The notes beneath the pieces were generated by a model. The model did not search any database and was not told where the DNA came from. It worked only from the letters and a program-made list of their open reading frames with translations. Position numbers and translations under genes: made by a program. 64,000 nucleotides of DNA from Antedon mediterranea (Eukaryota > Echinodermata > Crinoidea > Comatulida > Antedonidae): the NCBI RefSeq assembly GCF_964355755.1, contig NC_092678.1, positions 21,610,922 through 21,674,921 of the forward strand. The letters are read 5' to 3'. Shown here piece by piece: positions 53,878 to 64,000 of the stretch. The number at the start of each line of letters is the position of its first letter. Within the stretch, counting starts at the first letter, position 1.

Positions 53878-55463
53878 ATGACCACCAATGACCATCAATG
53901 ATGACCAATGACCATTGTTTGTTGTGCTTCTGAGGAAGTTTTGATTCCATTATCTTGGCAACTTGTTGCTTTTCTTGCTTTAAAGGCAGCTATTAATGTT
54001 TTTATTATTTCGCATTTAAAAAAAAATGGCATTCCTTTAACTACATTGTGCTATTCTCAAGATAAATTTTAGTGGATTTTATTATTAAGCGAACTTAAAG
54101 CCCTGTTAACATTGAACATTTTTTAAGTAGTTTATTTTAGCCATAAAACGTTTACAAAAGAAACTTTTACTAAAAATAAAAAAATGATGTAATACCTGTG
54201 GTTAGCATCCTTGTTATTCCTGGTTTTGGGTTTGAATCATACACAGTATCAAATACTGTTCACATGGCAGCTTCCAAGAATGGTGATAGAATTTAGTGTT
54301 GATAGAGTTCCGAAAAACTTGCTTTGTGAACAGGGCTTTAGTCAAATAAATTAGTAGGGTTTTAGTTCGATTGTCTGTGAATATTTCAGCATTTATTAGG
54401 TGCAATCATCATAATACTTAAATAATTATAATAATACGATGTATAATAATCCCACCATCTATATTGTATGGTAGAGTAGTTAGTTTTAGAATACATATTT
54501 TAATTGATTTTGTATGTGAAACAACAATTATCTATGTAGGCTTTTTCTTGGTGTGAAACTTTATTAAAATACATAATTATGGTGTCAGTAATACTATAAT
54601 GTATAATTAATTTACATACAATATTTGTTTTTTTTTTAGGTGTTTGCTCATGCGTACAGTACATTCCGAACAATTTGACTGTATTCATTTGAGCTTCTGA
54701 TAAAATTTGAAACCATATACCCGATTCACACATACAAAATCGTTTAATTGTTGTGAACATGACAGTAGATCATTTATTTTTTCGTAATTTTGAACTAACT
54801 CAACAAGGACCGTAAAGAATGCCATTAAAAACCCTCGCACACAAATTTCAAACCTAAACTATATGCATAGAATTATCTCAGACGATTTTCTTGCATGTGT
54901 CAATCGGGTATTTTGCATTATGTCACAATGGGTGTCATTTATAAAAACAGTAATAATAATTATATATCCTATGGTAATGAGTTTAGAACTGTGTAGTTTA
55001 TATTTCTATGGCAATGAATGCATTAGGAATTGTTTAAATGTATGATTAAATCCCCAAATAATTTTTATCACCAGAAATCGGTTCTTGCCATAAATTTTTC
55101 TACAGTAAAATCATGCGTAAATTTTTCCAAATTTACGCATTCCTTCTATAAATTTTTCAAATGAAAAAAAACAAATTGTAATGTATCTTATAATAATATT
55201 AGTACTGTATTGTTTTAATATAGTCTTTCCAATCATCTTGTGATTTTAATAAGAATAATTGAGAATTTTTAGGACCAATTAGCATAAATAACTTGATATT
55301 GAAGAATATACTATTGTAATAATAAAGAGAATTTTACACAGCATTATATTCAGTCTTGTTGAAGACTTGGTAAAATCACTGTTGCAAGCTCTGTACCATT
55401 TTGGATAGCGCCCCCAATAGCTGGTTTTATTTAAAAACTTTTTACAGAAACCTAACTATGAAA

Positions 55464-55646
55464 CGCCACAGAGCGATATAGTAGTTATGGTGCGCTTATA
55501 AATTAGTATGATTCTCTGCCGTCACGCCACAGAGCGATATAGTAGTTATGGTGCGCTTATAAATTAGTATGATTCTCTGCCGTCACGCCACAGAGCGATA
55601 TAGTAGTTATGGTGCGCTTATAAATTAGTATGATTCTCTGCCGTCA
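55464..55646. repeat. 61-bp tandem repeat, three copies
   Basis: CGCCACAGAGCGATATAGTA starts at 55464, 55525 and 55586, an exact 61-bp period with essentially identical units ending TTCTCTGCCGTCA. Confidence 0.95.
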
Positions 55647-56249
55647 TGGTAATCGTCGTCACAATTTCTCGTTTTCAAAATATTCGCAATCGCCCTCATT
55701 GTAGTTGTCGCAATCGGTCTCGTTTTTATCTTCGAATTCACTATTTTCTAGTCGACGTCTTCATTTATCTTCGTTATCGTTTTTTTTTTAACATTTTCTT
55801 CGTCGTAATATCGTCGTTCTCATTAGTTTTAGTTTCATCGTCCTCGGTGACTTTATTCAGAAACAAGTTTTTGAACTACATTATTCTTTTGTCTCGTTTC
55901 CAATCAAGTCTGATTTGCCTTTTTTCTTAAATAATTTGCATATAATTATCTGGTATTCACCTTTCATTTTGCAGCCGGGTACATGCCGGTACCGAGTACG
56001 CTTTACCAACTGAGAAAAACCAAGAAAAGGACAACATTTTCGGTGAGTTTAGGAACTTTAATTCTCATTTTATTACCGACAATGAGGACAACGACGTATA
56101 TAGACCAATACTTATTGGAGTGTACCACCATGTTTTACCTGTATCTGGCATTTAAAGGATTTTATTTTTGTTCAAACGACAGTTATAACAAGCATCATCA
56201 AAACAACCAAACACAAAATGCAGAAATGCAAACGTCTTTTAACTGTCTT

Positions 56250-56400
56250 GTGAATGCGATAGAGGGCGCGATTTTAACAAGACTTAAGCCCAATTAAAGT
56301 TACAAGAAATGTGAATGTGATAGAGGGCGCGATGTTACCAAGACGTAAGCCCAATTAAAGTTACAAGAAATGTGAATCTGATGAGGGCGCACGTTTGCGA
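56250..56400. repeat. 61-bp tandem repeat, about 2.5 copies
   Basis: TGAATG(C/T)GATAGAGGGCGCG starts at 56251 and 56312, with a truncated third unit at 56373, again a 61-bp period. Units carry AAGCCCAATTAAAGTTACAA. The sequence is unrelated to the 61-bp array 0.7 kb upstream. Confidence 0.85.
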
Positions 56401-56511
56401 AATACATTTTTTTTGCCAATCGTTCAGTCTAGTACGAAAAATGCTATAAATTAGTGTTTTACTATTCATAATATATAATAGCAAGAATATAATATTTCAT
56501 TTGTACAGTCA

Positions 56512-56735
56512 CCCGATATCGAATCGGAAAACGGACGAAATACTACAGGCCTACAATATAGATTTAGCCTACAATATAGATTTAGCTTATAAAGCGCTTT
56601 TCCAAAAAATGACCAAACCGATCTGTCAAAATCACTAAATTTACAAATGACATATAGCTAGCAAAGTTATTTCTGGTGAAAAATTCGTGTCTAGTGCACA
56701 ATTCGTGTCTAGTGCAAAATTCGTAACAATGTAGG
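56512..56735 (-). pseudogene. Decayed GPCR fragment
   Basis: On the plus strand, ACCCGATATCGAATCGGAAA, ACCGATCTC/ACCGATCTGTCA and GCTAGCAAAGTTATTTCTGG occur in the same order as in the third receptor gene (about 61068-61190), where they encode the TM3 to second intracellular loop region on the minus strand. Here the frame is broken by a 20-base TACAATATAGATTTAGC-type duplication and a repeated ATTCGTGTCTAGTGCA insertion. It is a relic of a fourth family member at the 3' edge of the cluster. Confidence 0.75.
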
Positions 56736-57133
56736 CTTTATTTATGTTGCACGATCATTTTTACATAATTTATATCAGTATGTATTCACATCATGCGATT
56801 GACATTATTAATTATTAATAATTTATTATTATTATTACATTTTCTAACCCACCTTAAGTCATGTTTACATACAATACATTATTGATTCCAGTAGAATATA
56901 CCTGAATGACAAAAGATATTAGTTGTTGTACTTTGTCAACAATAGACTAATAACGCTAAATTACCATCAATCAGTCAAAGAGAGACGATACAACCTTACA
57001 TAATGATACACCATACATCTTTCTAATACGTTGGCCGCTCGAATGAAACACGAGAACCAAATTACCTAGCCTACGTCGCATACTTTGCCACTCGATTAAA
57101 ACTCGATAGCTAAATTTCTAATTTTAAAGTTTT

Positions 57134-58066
57134 TCATGTCTTAACGTTGCATCTACAGTTAATGATGGTATGAATCGAATTTTTGTATTCCTTTCTTAAG
57201 TTAGAATTTCCTAAGCTGTAAATGATCGGGTTCATCATTGAATTCGAAAACAATAGTACGTCTGAAAACGTACCAAACCAGGCTGACCATAACGCACCGC
57301 TATATTTCAATACATAATATACTGCTCTCGGTGAAATACATACAATAAACACTGCAGTAACTGCAGCAGTTATCTTAGACGCTTTCATGTTTAAAGTGTT
57401 GACGGGTTGACCGAGACGCGATGCTCTCTCTTTATTGTGCCTTCTCGCAATTATGAAAATATAGAAATGCGTGATCGAAATAATTGGTACAATAAGCAAT
57501 AAAACCGTCGTATTTAAGTAAAGGAATACAAAATCTCCATATATGGAATAAAGTTGGTCAAATCCGTCGCAGTAATTGTTGTTCGAGTCTGTGTAGTTAA
57601 AGTTGATGATGATGCCCGCGACAAATGTTACATTGTACGAAAGAATACCCGCGATAAAGCCTATAACATTACAAATGATGCTGATCCGAACTGCTCTCCC
57701 AGGTGTCATCCACACCTTATATCGGAGCGGGAACCGGACGGCACAAAACCTTTCCGCTGTCATGGTCATTATATTCACAAGTGACATACAAAGCAAGATT
57801 TTCACGGGTGCAAAATACAATTCTGTACAATATCTTGTTATGAATGCAATCGTTGCCAGTGGAACGCCAATCAATCCGGTTAGAAAATCTACAACAGCTA
57901 AAGATCCGGCAAAAATATTAACAGGTTTCTTAGCCATTGCCGAATTTCGGTATAACGTAAAAAGAAAAATGGAGTTTGCCAGCAAAATCAGCAACACAAT
58001 TGGAGCATAAATGTATATTAGAAACACATTGTTATTACCAGTTGTAGTCTCGTTAGCGGATTCCAT
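57134..58066 (-). CDS. Class A (rhodopsin-like) GPCR, cluster copy 1
   Basis: Single exon, 310 residues, seven hydrophobic segments. Landmarks: N-glycosylation sequon NET at residue 5; TM1 with Asn31 (ANSIFLF); TM2 LAVVD with Asp60; Cys80 before TM3 and a Cys in the second extracellular loop (NNNYCDG) for the usual disulphide; ERF (105-107) in place of DRY; TM6 FIVCISP, lacking the common Trp after Cys; TM7 NSMMNPIIYSL carrying NPxxY. The position of the amine-binding Asp in TM3 appears to be non-acidic, so an amine ligand is unlikely. The ligand is unknown. It is about 1.67 kb from, and over 90% alike in protein to, the next copy, and the 5' and 3' flanks are also shared, indicating recent tandem duplication. 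The ATG is followed by the same ESANETTTGNNN/ETANETTTGNNN start in both. Confidence 0.93.
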   Translation of the reverse strand: MESANETTTGNNNVFLIYIYAPIVLLILLANSIFLFTLYRNSAMAKKPVNIFAGSLAVVDFLTGLIGVPLATIAFITRYCTELYFAPVKILLCMSLVNIMTMTAERFCAVRFPLRYKVWMTPGRAVRISIICNVIGFIAGILSYNVTFVAGIIINFNYTDSNNNYCDGFDQLYSIYGDFVFLYLNTTVLLLIVPIISITHFYIFIIARRHNKERASRLGQPVNTLNMKASKITAAVTAVFIVCISPRAVYYVLKYSGALWSAWFGTFSDVLLFSNSMMNPIIYSLGNSNLRKEYKNSIHTIINCRCNVKT

Positions 58067-58310
58067 TCTGTAATTTATCTGTATAGGCCTATCCGTATGA
58101 GATAAATCTGAATTTTTAATTTATATTATACCCGAGAGATGACAGGTTGTTCATCAAATCAAATATTTTCAAGATTACCAGTACAATGCATTTAAAAGAA
58201 CTGGTTTCGTAATAATAGAGTGCGCACTTTATTTCTGTTTTTAATACACGATGATAACTCGACCGAACTTTATTTATGTTGCATAATTGAGTCATTTTCT
58301 CTACACTTGG

Positions 58311-58318
58311 TGACGTCA
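58311..58318. promoter_or_regulatory. CRE-like palindrome upstream of GPCR copy 1
   Basis: TGACGTCA, a perfect full-site cAMP response element word, about 245 bp upstream of the start codon, next to TGATGACATCAG and a TATATATAA stretch (58337-58345). The TATA run reads plausibly on either strand. A binding function is inferred only from the word. Confidence 0.3.
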
Positions 58319-58808
58319 CATGATTGATGACATCAGTGTATATATAACCAAACTGTCTGATGTACTATGTTAGCGATTGACATATTGTTATTAAATTTCA
58401 CTAACCACTTAAGTCACTATTAATAATTACATTATTAATTAGAATATACTTTAATGATTGACAATTATGACATAATAGCCTTAATTGTTATACTTTGTCA
58501 ATAATAGTTGACACTATAATTATTACCATCATTCAATAAATGAGAGAGAGAGAGAGAGATACAAAGGTTTTAAAACTGCTTTACATTACCAATATATCCT
58601 CTAATATGTCTAAGTTGGTCACTCGAATTAAACTCGAGAACTAAATTACTTAGCCATATACGTACATCCTAAAACGTTAAACCGCTCGAATTAAACTCGA
58701 GGAATAAGCATGTCTAACCTTTGTATCCTGTTCACTCAAATAAAACTCAAGTGCGAACTTAATCAATGTACAAAACAACAATTTGTGAAACTACTACGAT
58801 ATATTTTC

Positions 58809-59738
58809 TTATATCTTAAAGTTGCATCTACAGGTAATAATGGTACGAATCGACTTTTTGTATTCCTTTCTTAAGTTAGAATTTCCTAAGCTGTAAATGA
58901 TCGGGTTCATCATTGAATTCGAAAACAATAGTACGTCTGAAAATGTACCAAACCAGGCTGACCATAACTCGTCGCTATATGTTAATAATCCATTATATAC
59001 TGCTTTCGGTGAAATACATACAATAAACACTGCAGTAACTGCAGCAGTTATCTTAGACGCCTTCATGTTTAAAGTGCTGACGGGCTGACCGAGACGCGAC
59101 GCTCTCTCTTTCATGTGTCTTCTCGCAATTATGAAAATATAAAAATGTGTGATCGAAATGATTGGTACAATAAGCAATAAAACCGTCGTATTTAAGTAAA
59201 GGAATACAAAATCTCCATATATGGAATAAAGTTGTTCAAGTCGGTCGCAGTCATTCGAGGTTGTGTAGTTAAAGTTGACGAAAATACCCGCGACAAGTGT
59301 CACACTGTACGAAAGACTACCCGCGATAAAGCCTATGACATTGCAAATTATGCTGATCCGAACTGCTCTTCCAGGTGTCATCCACACCTTATATCGGATC
59401 GGGAACCGGACGGCATAAAACCTTTCCGCTGTCATGGTCATTATATTCACAAGTGACATACAAAGCAAGATTTTCACGGGTGCAAAATACAATTCTGTAC
59501 AATATCTTGTTATGAATGCAATCGTTGCCAGTGGAACGCCAATCAATCCTGTTAGAAAATCTACAACAGCTAAAGATCCGGCAAAAATATTAACCGGTTT
59601 CTTAGCCATTGCCGAATTTCTGTATAACGTGAAAAGAACAATGGAGTTTGCCAGCAAAATCAGCAACACAATTGGAGCATAAATGTATATTAGAAACATA
59701 TTGTTATTACCAGTTGTAGTCTCGTTAGCGGTTTCCAT
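58809..59738 (-). CDS. Class A GPCR, cluster copy 2
   Basis: Single exon, 309 residues, a close paralogue of copy 1. The same landmarks are kept: NET sequon at residue 5, ANSIVLF in TM1, LAVVD in TM2, ERF motif, CISP in TM6, NPIIY in TM7. Differences concentrate in the second extracellular loop (TTSNDCDRLEQL versus a longer Asn-rich version), the third extracellular loop (a residue inserted around YNGLLTYSDELW) and the extreme C-terminus, i.e. ligand-facing and tail regions. The 5' flank to about 59810 matches the copy 1 flank almost base for base, then diverges where the 92-bp array begins. The ligand is unknown. Confidence 0.93.
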   Translation of the reverse strand: METANETTTGNNNMFLIYIYAPIVLLILLANSIVLFTLYRNSAMAKKPVNIFAGSLAVVDFLTGLIGVPLATIAFITRYCTELYFAPVKILLCMSLVNIMTMTAERFYAVRFPIRYKVWMTPGRAVRISIICNVIGFIAGSLSYSVTLVAGIFVNFNYTTSNDCDRLEQLYSIYGDFVFLYLNTTVLLLIVPIISITHFYIFIIARRHMKERASRLGQPVSTLNMKASKITAAVTAVFIVCISPKAVYNGLLTYSDELWSAWFGTFSDVLLFSNSMMNPIIYSLGNSNLRKEYKKSIRTIITCRCNFKI

Positions 59739-59850
59739 TCTGTAATTTATTTCTGTATCCGTATGAGATAAATCTGAATTTTTAATTTATATTATACCTG
59801 AGATGACAGGTTGTTCATCATATCAACGTTTTCAAGTTTACCTTCCTATA

Positions 59851-60455
59851 GAGTGCGCACTTTATTAGTTTATATCCACAGTGATGACTCGAGAGAAAAT
59901 TATAAAGTTTCTGTTAGGCCCTTATTGTAAAGAACCAGTTCATAGAGTGCGCACTTTATTAGTTTATACACGATGATGACTCGAGCGAAAATTATAAAGT
60001 TACTGTTAGGCCCTATTGTAAAGTACCAGTTCATAGAGTGCGCACTTTATTAGTGTATACACGATGATGACTCGAGCGAAAAGTGTTAAGTTACTGTTAG
60101 GCCCTTATTGTAAAGTACCAGTTCATAGAGTGCGCACTTTATTAGTTTATACACGATGGTGACTCGAGCGATAAGTGTTAAGTTACTGTTAGGCCCTTAT
60201 TGTAAAGTACCAGTTCATAGAGTGGGCACTTTATTAGTTTATACACGATGATGACTCGAGCGAAAATTCTAAAGTTACTGTTAGGCCCTTATTGTAAAGT
60301 ACCAGTTCATAGAGTGGGCACTTTATTAGTTTATACACGATGATGACTCAAGCGAAAATTATAAAGTTACTGTTAGGCCCTTATTGTAAAGTACCAGTTC
60401 ATAGAGTGCGCACTTTATTAGTTTATACACGATGGTGACTCGAGCGAAAGTGTTA
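59851..60455. repeat. 92-bp tandem array upstream of GPCR copy 2
   Basis: GAGTGCGCACTTTATTAG (GAGTGGGCAC in two copies) starts at 59851, 59945, 60036, 60128, 60220, 60312 and 60404: seven units of 91-94 bp. Each carries CACGATG(A/G)TGACTCGAGCG (an AP-1-like half TGACTC overlapping an E-box CTCGAG) and TTACTGTTAGGCCC(T)TATTG. A single diverged unit stands upstream of copy 1 at about 58217. The array fills the gap between the copy 2 promoter and the 3' end of copy 3. Confidence 0.95.
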
Positions 60456-60474
60456 AGTATTTATTGTTATTGTG

Positions 60475-61431
60475 TTACTCTCTACATTTACAGATATTCC
60501 GGGTCAGGATCCGGGTACAAAATAACTTTTTGAAATTTTTCCTGAAGGTGGAGTTTCCCAAACTATAAATTAACGGGTTTATCATTGAATTTGAACATAT
60601 TAATATTTCTGAAATAGCGCCGAACCAGAACGACCAAAAGTGATTGTTATACGAGTTAAAATCACCCAACAGGTAAACACCTTCTGGTATGATACATATA
60701 AGAAACATAATAATAATGGTTGTAGTAATTCTCGACGCTTTCATATCAAACGTATTAATCTTCTGTCCAATACGCAGTGCTCTCCCCTTCATGTGTCTTC
60801 TGGCTATTAGAAAAATATACACATTCACAAACAACATTATTGTTATTATAACTGATATTGATAGTGTGTTGAAATAAAAGAATACGAATTCTCCATATAT
60901 GGGATAGAGATTGTCAAATTGTTCGCAGTTATGTGTCAATGTCGAATGGTTGAAGTTCATTATTATTCCGGCTACAAATGTTACACTAAACGAAATACTA
61001 CCTATGATGAAACCTATAAAATTACCAAAAATACTGATCTGAACTGCTCTTCCTGTCGTCATCCACACCCGATATCGAATCGGAAACCGGACGGCATAAA
61101 ACCGATCTCCTGTCATGATCACTATATTTATCAAAGACATGGCTAGCAAAGTTATTTCTGGTGCAAAATACAATTCGTAACAAGGTAGGTTTGAATCTTG
61201 TTTTATAAAACCGACGATCGCGAACGGAACGCCAAACAATCCGGTTAGAAAATCAACAACTGCTAAAGATCCGACAAAAATATTAACAGGTTTCTTAACC
61301 GAACTTCGGTAAATCGTGAAAAGAACGATAAAGTTGCTGAATAAAATTAGTAACATAATTGGAGAATAAATATATATAAAATAGAAAGGAATTGAAGGCT
61401 GGATGTTGTCAGTCTCATTGGTGTTGTCCAT
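60475..61431 (-). CDS. Class A GPCR, cluster copy 3 (diverged)
   Basis: Single exon, 318 residues from the ATG at 61431. That start (MDNTNETDN) aligns with the ME(S/T)ANETTT start of the other copies; an in-frame ATG at 61479 would add 16 residues without counterparts. Landmarks: NET sequon, FSNFIVLF in TM1, LAVVDFLTG in TM2, DRF (closer to DRY than the ERF of copies 1 and 2), TM6 FLICIIPEGVY, TM7 NSMINPLIYSLGNS. It is clearly the older branch of the cluster: same order of loops, many substitutions. The relic at 56.5 kb resembles this copy most. The ligand is unknown. Confidence 0.92.
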   Translation of the reverse strand: MDNTNETDNIQPSIPFYFIYIYSPIMLLILFSNFIVLFTIYRSSVKKPVNIFVGSLAVVDFLTGLFGVPFAIVGFIKQDSNLPCYELYFAPEITLLAMSLINIVIMTGDRFYAVRFPIRYRVWMTTGRAVQISIFGNFIGFIIGSISFSVTFVAGIIMNFNHSTLTHNCEQFDNLYPIYGEFVFFYFNTLSISVIITIMLFVNVYIFLIARRHMKGRALRIGQKINTFDMKASRITTTIIIMFLICIIPEGVYLLGDFNSYNNHFWSFWFGAISEILICSNSMINPLIYSLGNSTFRKNFKKLFCTRILTRNICKCRE

Positions 61432-61479
61432 TTCTGCCGCTTCTTCTAGCCACACGGCAATTTTGTGTAATATCATCAC

Positions 61480-62356
61480 CGTAGTGTGTGTAATTGAGTT
61501 TTTCTGATTAGGTTATCAAATATATAATACTAACATCAACATTGAATGACAATTAATTATTGATCAACTCTATCGGCAGTGAGGAGAGCAAGAGAATGAC
61601 AACTGCCGGCGGTGAAGTTAGCCGTCTGAGCATCCAAACGATAATTTAAATTAGCTAGGCCTTACGATGGTTAGACATATATCATCTTCCAATGATACTT
61701 CATTGATAGCTAACTACAATATTTCATAAATCATGCGACCATCTTATATAATATACATATATAAAGTATAATTGTGTGCACGTACTATGAATCATTATAT
61801 TTATGATTTTAACAATTAATTTTTCAAATCCAATCTACTTTTTTGGATATTGATATTTTTGATTTGTATAGCAGTGATAGAATTTGCTGATCTAGTATTA
61901 ATTCAAATGATTATTGTACAAGTATACTGATTTTAATTGTCTAAATTACAAGTTGATTCACGTATTTTTTGCGTTTGTTTATTATTATTATTGGTATATA
62001 GATGTTGTTTTTAATTATTCATTAGTAATGTATGTCCTCTCGGCCCAGGTGAACACAAAAAAAGATAGGAGATAAACAAACTATAACAAAATACGTGCTG
62101 GTTTTTTTACATCTTATTTCATTGTCAAATGTTACAGCTGCTTACAATACGTTTCTGAATCATCGTTATGTAGGTTGTGATCTGTATATGTATTTAGATG
62201 TCATTTTTTATTTGAAATTCGAGGACGCAAGTACCAGTCAAAAATATTGATTATTGGATTTCACTCCAAAGTTAACATAAGTGTTTACGTAACCCAATAT
62301 ATTTAGTCAGATTTTTGAAGTTACAGCACAAGTCGTTATTGTTGGTAATCATCAGA
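61480..62356. other. Spacer between GPCR copy 3 and lectin gene
   Basis: AT-rich, with nothing recognisable apart from simple TTATTATTATTAT and ATATATAA runs. It would contain the divergent upstream regions of both genes. Confidence 0.6.
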
Positions 62357-63526
62357 ATGAAGATCATAATAACGTTTACGTTTATGATTATTTTTACGTT
62401 TGGCACTTTTCTTGTATCGAGCAGCAGCACAAACGGTGAGTAGCCTACGTTAAGACCATCCAAAAGATCAAGTGTTATTGCGAATCATTATTTCAAAACA
62501 GTACCAGTAGGCCTATTTTACAAGACTCTTGTAAAAAAAAAAATGTTTTAATCAAACCACACAGGTGCTGTTTGTCCAGATCTGTGGCAACCTTTTGGTC
62601 GCAGCTGCTACAGATTATTTGAGAACCATCTCAACTGGGTTGATTCTCTTGAAGTGTGTAAAGGCTATCAGGGAAGTTTAGCGACTGTGAATACAGTAGA
62701 AAAACAGACGTTTATAGTTGAAATGTGCCGCGGTATCTCTGAAGTCTGGATCGGGTTTAACGACATAGACGTTGAAGGTGTTTGAAAGTGGGTATCTGGA
62801 GCTGAAGATAACGATTTTAATAGTACGTACGGTATTTTTCTAAATAATAATATGTATTTTTTGTTTTTACACAACAAGTTCTAAAACAACCAGCCCAAAT
62901 ACCATTCTATCAAATTATTAATTAAATTCATAATCATCTTTTATTTATATATATATTATGTTAATAATGTTGAGACTGCGTACTACACCAACATTCATGT
63001 GTTAAAGTAGGCCCAATTAAAGATGTATTGTCTCCTTAAAACATTTTCCTTACAATTCACATAATAGTTATTCTATTTGACCAAAAGTTTGGATCGGAAA
63101 AAACATTATTTACCTGAAAAACTGTAATTTAAAGCAATAATTAAATTGGCTGCCAGTGGGTTTTTTTGGTTGAATGTAACCATTTATGTTGTCATTTTAT
63201 AAGTGAAAACAATATATTTTCTCGTTTTTTCTACGGAAATGATTAAATTTATTAAAGCTACAAAATAACTTACCTAAAGTCTGATTTAATTAATCTTCAT
63301 TTTCATGTTTTTTGGGGGACAATACATCTCTAACTAATATTTTTTCAAATTTGTAACCCTGTTTTTTTTACAGTGTGGTTTTCCACTGAGCCAAACGACC
63401 GTGATTGGGGCATGGTAAATATACAAGATCAGTATTCTGGAGATTGCGGCACCGTGTTTGATTCACTTGATTCATTATGGGTGGATCGTAACTGCGTTCG
63501 ATTCAACCAATTTATTTGTGAGAAAG
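62357..63526 (+). pseudogene. Secreted C-type lectin with in-frame stop (pseudogene or null allele)
   Basis: Three exons: 62357-62435, 62565-62822, 63374-63526, with GT..AG borders and matching phases. Exon 1 is a signal peptide (MKIIITFTFMIIFTFGTFLV then SSSS). Exon 2 begins the lectin fold: AVCPDLWQPFGRSCYRLFEN, then NWVDSLEVCKGYQGSLATVN and EVWIGFNDIDVEGV. At 62783-62785 a TGA replaces the aromatic residue that normally precedes KWVSG. Exon 3 resumes in frame with WFSTEPNDRDWG (EPN, the mannose-type calcium site motif), DCGTVF and WVDRNCVRFNQFICEK. So all Cys of a normal domain are present and only the stop is wrong. An intact donor (GTACAG) at 63527 suggests the gene may continue past 63.53 kb. 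A base-call error or a polymorphic null allele would look the same. Confidence 0.85.
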
Positions 63527-63597
63527 GTACAGAAATAATAATTTTTTTTGTTAAACTTATTGCCTACTCTTCATTTAGTGCGTTACTATTAAAGTAG

Positions 63598-64000
63598 AGG
63601 GGATCCCCCCCCCCCCAATCCCCATTTTCCCACAAGGGCCCACCGGAGGTGCTGACCGGTCGTTGGGGACCCAGAATTTTTGTTCGTACATAATTTTTGG
63701 TTTGTTTGTTTTTGTTTATTGCATGTATGTACTGTACATTATATGGTTACCAAACTGACAAGACGCTTCTTTTGGAATACTATTGAATATTGTAAATGTA
63801 ATTGTGAATAAATCTAGTATAACGCTAATGATTTAGACCTATTGTTAGACCTGAAAGATCTTAAATTTCGAAAAACATGATAGGTCACCTACGATACTGG
63901 AAACATGGTTATAGGGAACATGTTTTATGCCGATACACAGCTAGGTAATCATTACCTTTTTAATTTACCTCCGCCGAGGAGGTATGTGTAATCGATCGCG
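63598..64000. other. Distal spacer or intron
   Basis: It opens with a poly-C run (about 63605-63616), then AT-rich DNA. A palindrome-like GCCGAGGAGG / CCTCCGCC word is near the end. No exon is identified. Confidence 0.4.

Larger units (their letters stand above)
53878..57133. other. Spacer between calcyphosin and the GPCR cluster
   Basis: The first part is calcyphosin 3' UTR, which opens with repeated ATGACCA(C/T)CAATG words. From 54.0 to 55.4 kb nothing else is seen. Two unrelated 61-bp tandem repeats lie at 55.46-55.65 and 56.25-56.40 kb, with a GTCGTC-rich stretch between them, and a decayed receptor fragment at 56.5 kb. Open frames at 55.65-55.93 and 55.98-56.30 kb lack recognisable features. 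Confidence 0.6.

Noticed and set aside
54214-55045. ORFs of 60-86 residues between calcyphosin and the repeats
   Set aside because: No codon bias, domains, or splice-linked neighbours; typical chance ORFs in AT-rich spacer.
57554-59682. Plus-strand ORFs of 63-135 residues opposite the receptors
   Set aside because: They are antisense shadows of conserved receptor codons; they repeat between paralogues only because the receptors do.
61432-61479. 16-residue upstream extension of receptor copy 3
   Set aside because: The paralogues start at the position of the second Met, and the extension is not present in them; the 61431 start is preferred.

Overview
This window is intron-rich, AT-rich nuclear DNA from an animal. 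Coding exons end in GT..AG introns, there are many small inverted-repeat transposons, tRNA-derived SINEs and minisatellites, and the text is littered with 'taggcctac'-type words. The gene content (ST7, an extracellular Cu/Zn SOD, calcyphosin, lineage-expanded intronless rhodopsin-like receptors, secreted C-type lectin) suggests an invertebrate deuterostome, most likely an echinoderm. That placement is inference and I cannot name the species.

Layout. 3.3-18.1 kb (+): all but the first coding exon of ST7. 20.7-24.1 kb (-): a four-exon, 320-residue protein I do not recognise. It lies head to head, across about 740 bp, with a nine-exon gene (+, 24.8-32.5 kb) whose domain order resembles the meiotic double-strand-break factor IHO1/CCDC36; its largest exon carries a coding 30-bp minisatellite. 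32.5-37.7 kb: no gene, but a near-perfect 63-bp x15 array, a GTCGTC-rich repeat and TCA-type microsatellites. 37.7-40.0 kb (-): a two-exon secreted precursor with a signal peptide and three furin-flanked copies of a roughly 30-residue peptide, the best candidate here for an undescribed peptide hormone or neuropeptide. 41.05-43.74 kb (-): a complete six-exon extracellular Cu/Zn SOD. 46.25-53.88 kb (+): a complete calcyphosin. 57.1-61.5 kb (-): three tandem intronless class A GPCR genes plus a decayed fourth copy, with a 92-bp x7 array upstream of the middle one. 62.4-63.5 kb (+): a secreted C-type lectin with an EPN motif and an in-frame stop inside the domain.

There is no sign that these genes form one pathway. 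The likely functional groupings are the divergent pair at 24 kb, which may share a promoter, and the GPCR cluster, which grew by tandem duplication. At least six families of short terminal-inverted-repeat elements are spread through introns and spacers and account for most of the non-coding structure.

Exon borders were set by hand from splice-site words and codon phase; every junction given is phase-consistent. Family names rest on remembered family features, not on database searches.
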